Part shown: piece by piece, positions 1 through 4,967 of the stretch
Layout: each line of letters starts with the position of its first letter
How positions within the stretch are numbered: position 1 is the stretch's first letter
Source: Lentzea sp.
GTDB lineage: Bacteria > Actinomycetota > Actinomycetes > Mycobacteriales > Pseudonocardiaceae
Length of the DNA stretch: 5,388 nt
Assembly (NCBI GenBank): GCA_030146905.1
Contig: JASLAV010000872.1
Location: 1 to 5,388 of the forward strand
Direction of reading: 5' to 3'
Translations under genes and position numbers: made by a program
Notes under the pieces: generated by a model
Told to the model about the DNA's origin: nothing
Databases searched by the model: none
What the model saw: only the letters and a program-made list of their open reading frames with translations

Positions 1-185
1 CCGAGCTCCTCCTCGAACTCGCGCCGGGCGGCCGCCTCCGGCGTCTCGTCCTCGGTGTACTCGCCCTTCGGCACCGACCAGGCACCGGCGTCCTTGCGGG
101 CCCAGAACGGGCCACCCATGTGCCCGAGGAGCACCTCCAGCTGCTCGTTGCGCCTGAAGAGCAGGATTCCGGCGGACCGTTTCAT
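1..185 (-). CDS. NUDIX hydrolase, N-terminal part (cut by window edge)
   Basis: The first 61 codons of a NUDIX pyrophosphohydrolase are visible; the rest lies beyond base 1. The start is ATG at 183-185, giving MKRSAGILLFRR, a typical first beta strand of the fold. The Nudix box (G-x5-E-x7-R-E-U-x-E-E-x-G) is present and intact: Gly41, Glu47, Arg55-Glu56-Phe57 and Glu58-Glu59-Glu60, with Gly62 begun at the edge. The glutamates bind the catalytic divalent metal. The stretch GPFWARKDAGAWSVPKGEY (25-43) resembles the COG4119 group of predicted NTP pyrophosphohydrolases, from memory of the family. Substrate cannot be told; nucleotide-pool cleaning is only one option. It is divergent from dinB with just 10 bp between start codons. 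A weak GGA lies 4 nt upstream of the ATG. Confidence 0.9.
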   Translation of the reverse strand, partial: MKRSAGILLFRRNEQLEVLLGHMGGPFWARKDAGAWSVPKGEYTEDETPEAAARREFEEEL

Positions 186-188
186 ACT
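183..188 (+). promoter_or_regulatory. Possible -10 element for leaderless dinB transcript
   Basis: CATACT matches the sigma70-type TATAAT at four of six positions and ends 7 nt before the dinB ATG. That would fit transcription starting at the ATG itself, and there is no Shine-Dalgarno sequence. No credible -35 hexamer is found 16-18 bp upstream, so this is weak. It overlaps the NUDIX start codon on the other strand. Confidence 0.25.
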
Positions 189-195
189 GTCCAGC

Positions 196-1254
196 ATGGC
201 GGACCGGGTCCTGCACGTGGACCTCGACCAGTTCATCGCGGCGGTCGAGGTCCTGCGCGATCCGTCGCTGCGCGGCAGGCCCGTGGTGGTGGGAGGCAAC
301 GGCGACCCGGCGGAACGCGCCGTCGTGGCCACCGCGTCCTACGAGGCGCGTGAGCACGGCATCCGCTCCGGGATGCCGCTGCGCACCGCGTTCAAGAAAC
401 TCCCGGACGCCGTCTTCCTGCCCGTGGACCACGCGCTCTACGAGGCGGCGTCGTCGGACGTGATGGCCGTGCTGCGGTCGTTCCCCGTGGTCGTCGAGGT
501 GATGGGCTGGGACGAGGCGTTCGTCGGCGCGTCCGTCGACGACCCGTTCGCGCTGGCCAGGTCGTTGCAGGAGGCGGTGCTGGCGTCGACCGGCCTGCAC
601 TGCTCGGTGGGCATCGGCGACAACAAGCTGCGCGCCAAGATCGCGACGGAGTTCGGCAAGCCGGCCGGCGTGTTCGAACTGACCAGGGCGAACTGGGCCG
701 AGGTGATGGGCCACCGGCCGACCTCCGCGCTGTGGGGCATCGGCGCGAAGACCGAGCGCAAGCTGTCGGAGCTGGGCATCGCGACGGTCACCGACCTCGC
801 CTCCGCTCCCGCAGACGAACTCGCCGCCCGGTTCGGCCCGCGGATGGGCCCGTACTTCCGCGACCTCGGTCTGGGCGCGGGTGACACGGTCGTGAGCGCG
901 ACGCCGTGGGTCGTGAAGTCCCGCTCGCACGAGAAGACTTTTCAGCAAGACCTCACCTCGTTGGAGGACATCCGCCGCGAGGTCGTGGCGCTGGCCCACC
1001 AGGTCGCAGCCGACGTGGTCGCGGAGGGGCGCCCGGCCGTCCGCGTGGGCGTGAAGGTGCGGTTCGTGCCGTTCTTCACGAAGGTGCGCCTGAAGAAGCT
1101 GCCGGCGCCGACGTCGTCCGCGTCCGAGCTGGCCGAGGCCGCGCTGGTGGTGCTCGACCGGTTCGACCACGGCCGCGCGGTACGGCTTCTGGGGGTGCGC
1201 GCGGAATTCTCCGCCGATGATGTCGAACCGGAACCTTCTTCTTCGACGTATTAG
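196..1254 (+). CDS. dinB: Y-family DNA polymerase IV, DinB2-like
   Basis: A complete 352-residue translesion DNA polymerase. The N-terminus VLHVDLDQFIAAVE (5-18) carries catalytic Asp9. SYEAREHGIRSGMPL (48-62) holds the triphosphate-contacting Tyr49 and Arg52. GWDEAFVG (104-111) supplies Asp106-Glu107. The palm motif around CSVGIGDNKLRAKIA (136-150) follows, then a thumb helix-hairpin-helix (ALWGIGAKTERKLSELGI, 178-195) and a little-finger domain (about 235-340). The start is ATG 196, because homology begins there; the reading frame is open further upstream but that part lies antisense to the NUDIX gene. Position 14, aligned with E. coli DinB Phe13, is Ile rather than an aromatic residue. This resembles mycobacterial DinB2, which has Leu there and readily uses ribonucleotides. 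The C-terminus (PEPSSSTY) lacks a recognisable beta-clamp motif. No Shine-Dalgarno sequence or SOS box is seen upstream. Confidence 0.96.
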   Translation: MADRVLHVDLDQFIAAVEVLRDPSLRGRPVVVGGNGDPAERAVVATASYEAREHGIRSGMPLRTAFKKLPDAVFLPVDHALYEAASSDVMAVLRSFPVVVEVMGWDEAFVGASVDDPFALARSLQEAVLASTGLHCSVGIGDNKLRAKIATEFGKPAGVFELTRANWAEVMGHRPTSALWGIGAKTERKLSELGIATVTDLASAPADELAARFGPRMGPYFRDLGLGAGDTVVSATPWVVKSRSHEKTFQQDLTSLEDIRREVVALAHQVAADVVAEGRPAVRVGVKVRFVPFFTKVRLKKLPAPTSSASELAEAALVVLDRFDHGRAVRLLGVRAEFSADDVEPEPSSSTY

Positions 1255-1275
1255 TGAGTAGACGCTCCACCGTTG

Positions 1276-1281
1276 GGAGAA
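1276..1281 (+). promoter_or_regulatory. Ribosome binding site of the 70-residue gene
   Basis: GGAG (1276-1279) within a purine-rich run precedes the ATG at 1286 by 6 nt. This supports the short downstream frame being translated. It lies in the 31-bp gap after dinB, which holds no visible terminator, so the two genes are probably on one transcript. Confidence 0.7.
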
Positions 1282-1285
1282 GAAG

Positions 1286-1498
1286 ATGAACGCCTCGCTC
1301 ACACATCGCGACCGCGCGGTTCTCAGAGCCGTCGCCGACGGTCGTTGCGAAATCTCCGGGAGTTCCCTGCTCGTCGACGGCCTGTGCTGCGCCGACCAGT
1401 TCGCCGGGCTGCGCCTGACCACGGCGGGCCTGATCAGCACCGGTTCCGGCCCCGCGGCGCTGACCAGGGCGGGCCACGCCCTGCTCGACGCGGCCTGA
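1286..1498 (+). CDS. Small protein of unknown function (70 aa)
   Basis: I do not recognise a named family. The frame has an ATG, a well-placed GGAG 6 nt upstream, and codon usage like its neighbours, so I believe it is a gene. The N-terminal part (THRDRAVLRAVADGRC, 6-21) looks like an amphipathic helix. The C-terminal part (LRLTTAGLISTG, 42-53, then ALTRAGHALLDAA, 58-70) resembles the repeated 'LTxxGxxLL' pattern of small winged-helix proteins, which is a structural guess only. It has three cysteines (Cys21, Cys34, Cys35) but no clear metal-binding spacing. It has no signal peptide or membrane segment. It starts 31 bp after the dinB stop on the same strand and is probably cotranscribed. Any role in damage tolerance is not shown by the sequence. 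Confidence 0.72.
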   Translation: MNASLTHRDRAVLRAVADGRCEISGSSLLVDGLCCADQFAGLRLTTAGLISTGSGPAALTRAGHALLDAA

Positions 1499-1687
1499 TC
1501 GTCAATTCCCGTTCCTCCGCCGCGACGCTTTCTTCGCCCTCGTCCTCGATCAGGCGCTGGTGGCTGCCCACTCTGAGAAAACTGCGCAGCATCGTGTCCT
1601 CGTCGGGATGGACCCGCGGAATGTCGATCGTGAGCTTTTCCGGCGGCTCCGGCCAGCGCGGGAAAATCGCTGGCTTGGACGCGGATC
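1499..1687. other. Intergenic stretch with no convincing gene
   Basis: About 190 bp between the 70-residue gene and the next plus-strand gene. It is visibly less GC-rich than the flanking genes. No promoter or rho-independent terminator stands out. On the minus strand one frame is open from a TGA at 1686-1688 leftwards and reads as plausible acidic protein, but it has no ATG, GTG or TTG before base 1592. A 9-bp perfect inverted repeat (1493-1501 with 1547-1555) spans its left part. It may hold the promoter of the 1688-2542 gene, a decayed gene, or both. Confidence 0.5.
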
Positions 1688-2542
1688 ATGGTGGGCATGG
1701 GTGTCTTGGCGCGCGTGCTGCGGTCGTTGGGTGGCGAGGAGGCGCTGGAACGGCTCGCCGCGTTGCCAGGAAGCGACCTCACCAGCGTGCTTCTCGCGCT
1801 GATGCGACGGCGCGCGGGCGCGCTGTCCGGGCCCGACGTGTTGCGGCAGTACCGTTCCGACCGCTTCGTGGCGCCTTCCGCGGTGCCGTTCGAGGTCCTG
1901 CGGGCGACGGAGGACCGGCTGCTGGCCGCCCTGCCCCCGGCGTTCTCCGTGCTGGCACTGGCACCGGTGGCGCCGTTGGGGACGTGCTCCGCCGTGGCCG
2001 AGGTGGACCAGAACAACGTCGTGTCGACCGTCCGCGGCACCGAGGTCGCGGCTGACCCGACCAACGCGCTCGCCCTCGAAGCCGCCGTGCGCCGGCAGGC
2101 CGGTGCGGACGACGTGCGGCTGGCGGCCGTGCAACGGGTGGTGCGGGCGCAGCTCTTCAGCGGCGAGGGGCGGTTCGCGCACTTCACGTTGTTCGCCGCT
2201 GTGTCGGCAGGGCGCGACCGCGGCTCGCTCGCCTTCGAACGGCAGCACTTCGTCGAGCACATCTCGTTCCTGCGTGAGGCGTGCGGCGACGTCGAGGTGC
2301 GCGTGACCGTGCTGGACCCGCGCTTCGAGGTCGTGCGCGGAGACCTGCCCGCCGACCCGTCGCGGAGCACCGGCTACTACCGGGGCCTGTGCTTCAAGGT
2401 GTTCCGCGACGGGGTGGAGATCGGCGACGGCGGTTTCGTCGACTGGACGCAGCGGCTGACGGGCAACCGCAAGGAGCGGCTGCTGATCAGCGGCGTCGGC
2501 GTCGACCGCCTGGCGGTGGAGCTCGATCAGCGGTCGGCGTAG
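1688..2542 (+). CDS. Unknown protein, possibly class II aminoacyl-tRNA synthetase-like (HisZ-like)
   Basis: A soluble 284-residue protein that I cannot name. Several blocks recall the catalytic core of class II synthetases of the HisRS/HisZ group. STVRGTEV (113-120) with the following helix resembles motif 2 (R..E). RSTGYYRGLCFKVF (226-239) resembles the HisRS signature 'LDYYTGLVFE'. GDGGFVDWTQRL (246-257) sits where HisRS has 'GGRYD'. LLISGVGVDRLAVEL (265-279) resembles motif 3 (G-x-G-x-E/D-R). No anticodon-binding domain follows, and the length is near that of a bare catalytic core. This assignment is inference by eye. The start is uncertain: ATG 1688 or ATG 1697, neither with a strong Shine-Dalgarno sequence. 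Its last 16 bp overlap the convergent AHSA1 gene. The bases before it give no sure promoter. Confidence 0.85.
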   Translation: MVGMGVLARVLRSLGGEEALERLAALPGSDLTSVLLALMRRRAGALSGPDVLRQYRSDRFVAPSAVPFEVLRATEDRLLAALPPAFSVLALAPVAPLGTCSAVAEVDQNNVVSTVRGTEVAADPTNALALEAAVRRQAGADDVRLAAVQRVVRAQLFSGEGRFAHFTLFAAVSAGRDRGSLAFERQHFVEHISFLREACGDVEVRVTVLDPRFEVVRGDLPADPSRSTGYYRGLCFKVFRDGVEIGDGGFVDWTQRLTGNRKERLLISGVGVDRLAVELDQRSA

Positions 2543-3408
2543 CGCTTGACCAGTTCCTCCTCGCGTTCCGCTGGCCACGGGCAGCGGATGTCACCTTGCG
2601 TGGCCGCGAAGAACAGCTCCAGGTGCACGTGCCACGCGGCGAGCGCCTCAGGGCCGTGCGCGTTCTCCTGCACCAGCGTGACCGTGGTGCCCTGCAACGG
2701 CACGTGATCGAACTCCCAGCGCACGACGCCCTTCGGTTCGCCGTCCAGCAGCCACTCGTACTCCAGCAGGCGCGGCGCCTCCGACCTCGTGACCCTGCCC
2801 GGTGTCAGGCCGGGGTGCGCGGCGCGGACCGGCACGGCGTCCTCGGTGCCCTCGGTGAGGAGCCGCCAGGCGTCGTCCAGCGGCGTCCAGACGAGGTCGC
2901 GGACGAACCGCACCCCGTCCGGCTCGTCGGTGCCCTCGTCGAGACCGAACTCCCTGACGTAGTGCTCGATGCGCGACAGCCACTCCGTCGGCGGCTCGAA
3001 CTCCGCGCCGTCGGCGTGCGCGACCAGCGCGTCCAGGCACGTGATCCAGCCGGGGACGTCGCGGCCGACCGACAGCCTGGACGTGACGGCCGCGGTGAAG
3101 ACCAGCAGGCAGCCGTCCTCGCGCGGCACGATCTCGAAGCGCAGCACGTCGCCCGCCCACCGGAAGGCGAACACCTTCGGCGGGTCGGACTCCAGCAGCT
3201 CGCCCTCACCGCCGTCGGCGTCGACCGGTGCCGCGTCGGGGAACGTGAAGCGCATCCTCCTGCCGTCGACCTCGACCTCGGCCGGGAACCAGTGCTTCAT
3301 CTCGGCGGGATCGGTGACGACCCGCCAGACCTTCTCCGGCGAGTGCCTCAGCCTGCGCTCGAAGCGCAGGACGGGCTTGTCCTCGACCATCCGCAGTTCG
3401 ACGTCCAC
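2527..3408 (-). CDS. Two-domain AHSA1/SRPBCC protein
   Basis: A 293-residue cytoplasmic protein made of two START/Bet v1-like (SRPBCC, AHSA1-type) domains. Domain 1 (about 13-156) begins LRFERRLRHSPEKVWRVVTD and contains the typical MKHWFPA (37-43). Domain 2 (about 165-290) begins VRFVRDLVWTPLDDAWRLLTE. Each ends in a comparable helix: GWITCLDALVAHADG (120-134) and AWHVHLELFFAATQG (258-272), which argues for internal duplication. Such domains bind hydrophobic ligands or act as Hsp90 cochaperone-like modules in eukaryotes; the ligand here is unknown. The start is GTG 3406-3408, chosen because AAGGGGA (3416-3422) lies 7 nt before it and the arsR stop is only 3 bp away; ATG 3388-3390 is the alternative. 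It is very likely translationally coupled to the upstream ArsR gene, a common pairing in actinobacteria. Its 3' end overlaps the convergent gene. Confidence 0.93.
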   Translation of the reverse strand: MDVELRMVEDKPVLRFERRLRHSPEKVWRVVTDPAEMKHWFPAEVEVDGRRMRFTFPDAAPVDADGGEGELLESDPPKVFAFRWAGDVLRFEIVPREDGCLLVFTAAVTSRLSVGRDVPGWITCLDALVAHADGAEFEPPTEWLSRIEHYVREFGLDEGTDEPDGVRFVRDLVWTPLDDAWRLLTEGTEDAVPVRAAHPGLTPGRVTRSEAPRLLEYEWLLDGEPKGVVRWEFDHVPLQGTTVTLVQENAHGPEALAAWHVHLELFFAATQGDIRCPWPAEREEELVKRYADR

Positions 3409-3411
3409 GGG

Positions 3412-3723
3412 TCAGTCCCCTTCGATCTCGTCGAGTCGTCGTTCCAGTGCGTCCAGGCTCCGCTCCCACATCCGCCGGTACGGGGCGAGCCAGGCGTCGA
3501 TCTCCGCCAGTGGGCCGGGCGAGACGCGGTACCAGCGCCGCTGTGCGTCGGTGCGCACCTCGACCAGACCGGCCTCCCGCAACACCCTGAGGTGCTTCGA
3601 GACGGTCGGCTGGGCGAGCGTCAGCCGGTCGACGAGGTAGCCGACCGGCTGTTCGCGTTCACGCAGCAGGTCGAGGATCTCCCGGCGACTCGGGTCGGCC
3701 AGCGCGGCAAACGTAGATGCCAT
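3412..3723 (-). CDS. ArsR-family winged-helix transcriptional regulator
   Basis: A complete 103-residue repressor-type DNA-binding protein. FAALADPSRREILDLLRE (5-22) is the classic first helix pair of ArsR/SmtB proteins. PVGYLVDRLTLAQPTVSKHL (26-45) is the helix-turn-helix, with the recognition helix about 38-50, followed by AGLVEVRTDAQRRWYRVSPG (51-70), the beta wing. It has no cysteine, so the usual metal-sensing ELCVCD-type site is absent; a non-metal signal, or none, is expected. The start is ATG 3721-3723, and no Shine-Dalgarno sequence precedes it; a -10 box 6 nt upstream suggests a leaderless mRNA. It is the first gene of an operon with the AHSA1 gene and divergent from the aminotransferase. 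The AT-rich imperfect inverted repeat upstream is its likely operator, implying autorepression (inference). Confidence 0.95.
   Translation of the reverse strand: MASTFAALADPSRREILDLLREREQPVGYLVDRLTLAQPTVSKHLRVLREAGLVEVRTDAQRRWYRVSPGPLAEIDAWLAPYRRMWERSLDALERRLDEIEGD
3416..3422 (-). promoter_or_regulatory. Ribosome binding site deciding the GTG start of the AHSA1 gene
   Basis: AAGGGGA on the minus strand lies inside the last codons of the arsR gene, 7 nt before the GTG at 3406-3408. It favours GTG over the in-frame ATG 18 bp further in, and implies translational coupling across the 3-bp gap. Confidence 0.7.
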
Positions 3724-3729
3724 GTCGGC

Positions 3730-3759
3730 AATATAGCCATAACGGCATATAGATGTCCA
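3730..3759 (-). promoter_or_regulatory. Promoter of the arsR-AHSA1 operon (leaderless)
   Basis: On the minus strand, TGGACA (3759-3754, five of six matches to TTGACA) is followed after 18 bp by TATATT (3735-3730, five of six matches to TATAAT). Six bases then lead to the A of the arsR ATG at 3723. This is ideal spacing for transcription starting at the start codon, and it explains the missing Shine-Dalgarno sequence. It is the most AT-rich spot in the window. Confidence 0.7.
3731..3751. promoter_or_regulatory. Putative ArsR operator, imperfect inverted repeat
   Basis: Plus-strand arms ATATAGCC (3731-3738) and GGCATATA (3744-3751) flank a 5-bp centre ATAAC. The inner GCC/GGC pairs exactly; the outer AT parts pair only if one base is skipped. 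The same segment on the minus strand also contains CTATAT twice, 16 bp apart. It fills the promoter spacer and touches the -10 box, so a bound dimer would block RNA polymerase. Assignment to this ArsR is inference from position. Confidence 0.55.
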
Positions 3760-3782
3760 CCAGCTGAAAATGGGCGATCGCC

Positions 3783-3789
3783 GGGGAGG
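3783..3789 (+). promoter_or_regulatory. Shine-Dalgarno-like GGGGAGG before the aminotransferase
   Basis: GGGGAGG is a strong ribosome-binding match, but it lies 14 nt from GTG 3804 and 23 nt from ATG 3813, both longer than usual. An in-frame ATT at 3798-3800 is 8 nt away, the normal distance. The site therefore leaves the true start open. Confidence 0.45.
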
Positions 3790-3803
3790 CCATCCCGATT
3801 GGC

Positions 3804-4949
3804 GTGAAGTTCATGCACCGCACCCTTTCCGTGGCCAGCTCACCGGTGCGCGACCTGCTCGCGCTGACCTCCCGCCCCGAGGTGATCTCCTTCGCCGGCG
3901 GTCTCCCCGCCCCCGAACTGTTCGACCTCGACGCCGTGCGCGCCGCCTACGACCTCGCGCTGCGGGACCGCTCGGTGCTGCAGTACGCGCCCACGGAAGG
4001 GAACCAGGCCCTGCGCGAGCTGGTCTCCTCCCGCCTGACCGGCCGCGGGTTGCCCACCTCGGACGTCCTGATCACCACGGGTTCCCAGCAGGCGCTGAGC
4101 CTGGTGGCCACCGCACTGCTGGAACCGGGCGCCGTCGTCGCGGTCGAGGAACCGACGTACCTCGCGGCACTGCAGTGCTTCCAGATGGCGGGAGCCAGGA
4201 TCGTGCCGGTCGCGAGCGACGCCGACGGTCTCGACCCCGCCTCGTTGCTGGAGGTCGTCGAACGCGAACGCCCCACCCTGCTGTACCTGATGCCGACGTT
4301 CGCGAACCCGACGGGCCGCACGCTGACCGCCTCCCGCCGCGCCGCGATCGCCGGTCTCGCCTCCGAGCACGACTTCTGGGTCGTCGAGGACGACCCGTAC
4401 GGCGAGTTGCGCTACCGGGGTTCCGCGGTCGCGCCGCTCGCGTCGATCAGCGACAGAACCCTGTACCTGGGCAGCTTTTCGAAGGTCGGCGCTCCCGGCA
4501 TGCGCCTGGGCTGGCTGCGCGCACCCGCCGACCTGCTCCGCACGCTGGTGGTCGTGAAGCAGGCGGCCGACCTCCACACGTCCACTGTGGACCAGGCCGC
4601 TGCCGCCGCGTACCTGTCGCACAACGACCTCGACGCGCACGTCGCCCGCCTGTGCGTCGAGTACGGCGCGCGACGCGACGCGATGATCGGCGCGCTGCCG
4701 TCCACTGTGCCCGATGGCACGACGTGGAGCGATCCGGACGGCGGCATGTTCGTGTGGCTGCGGCTGCCCGGTGACGTGGACAGCGCGGTGCTGCTGAAGG
4801 AGGCGCTGCGCCACGACGTCGCGTTCGTGCCCGGAGCGCCGTTCTTCGCGACGACGCCGGACCACGCGACGTTCCGGATGTCCTTCACCACCAACACACC
4901 CGCGGAGATCGAGGAGGGCATGGCGCGGCTGGCGAAGGTGCTGCGGTGA
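3804..4949 (+). CDS. PLP-dependent aminotransferase, class I/II (LysN/MocR-like)
   Basis: A complete 381-residue fold-type I PLP enzyme. Motifs in order: ISFAGGLPAPELF (28-40), substrate-site loop; QYAPTEGNQALRE (60-72), the 'YxPxxGxxxLR' signature; TGSQQAL (92-98), phosphate-binding; MPTFANPTGRTL (163-174) with Asn168 beside the PLP ring; EDDPYGEL (195-202) with Asp196 for the pyridine nitrogen and Tyr199; GSFSKVGAPGMRLGW (223-237) with Lys227 as Schiff-base lysine; and FRMSF (357-361) with Arg358 for the substrate carboxylate. The pattern matches the group of 2-aminoadipate aminotransferase LysN and the aminotransferase part of MocR regulators, but with no N-terminal DNA-binding domain. The amino donor and keto acid cannot be told. 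The start is GTG 3804 or ATG 3813. It is divergent from arsR across an 80-bp region, so that ArsR could also control it. It is convergent with rnhA. Confidence 0.94.
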   Translation: MKFMHRTLSVASSPVRDLLALTSRPEVISFAGGLPAPELFDLDAVRAAYDLALRDRSVLQYAPTEGNQALRELVSSRLTGRGLPTSDVLITTGSQQALSLVATALLEPGAVVAVEEPTYLAALQCFQMAGARIVPVASDADGLDPASLLEVVERERPTLLYLMPTFANPTGRTLTASRRAAIAGLASEHDFWVVEDDPYGELRYRGSAVAPLASISDRTLYLGSFSKVGAPGMRLGWLRAPADLLRTLVVVKQAADLHTSTVDQAAAAAYLSHNDLDAHVARLCVEYGARRDAMIGALPSTVPDGTTWSDPDGGMFVWLRLPGDVDSAVLLKEALRHDVAFVPGAPFFATTPDHATFRMSFTTNTPAEIEEGMARLAKVLR

Positions 4950-4967
4950 TGCCGGCCGGCCGGTGCG

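Noticed and set aside
55..195. Upstream extension of the dinB frame beginning at 55
   Set aside because: The extra residues lie wholly antisense to the NUDIX coding region, whose Nudix box is intact, and polymerase homology begins exactly at ATG 196.
1223..1235. TCGAACCGGAACC as a LexA/SOS box
   Set aside because: The second half-site does not match GTTC, and it lies at the end of dinB coding sequence rather than before the gene.
1273..2055. Plus-strand frame of 260 codons crossing the small gene and the next gene
   Set aside because: It conflicts with two better frames and its translation is Arg/Gly-rich without domains.
1550..2578. Long open minus-strand frame (342 codons)
   Set aside because: It is antisense to the better-supported plus-strand gene, has His/Arg/Gln-rich low-information composition typical of GC-rich shadow frames, and shows no domain.
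2281..3807. Long open plus-strand frame (508 codons)
   Set aside because: It is antisense to the AHSA1 and ArsR genes, both with clear motifs; the Arg-rich translation shows no recognisable domain.
3840..4865. Long open minus-strand frame (341 codons) opposite the aminotransferase
   Set aside because: The plus strand carries every PLP-enzyme motif in order; the antisense product is a composition artefact.
4952..4963. 12-bp palindrome CCGGCCGGCCGG between convergent genes as a terminator
   Set aside because: It can form only a 4-bp stem and has no T tract on either strand; an 18-bp GC-rich gap easily gives such a word by chance.
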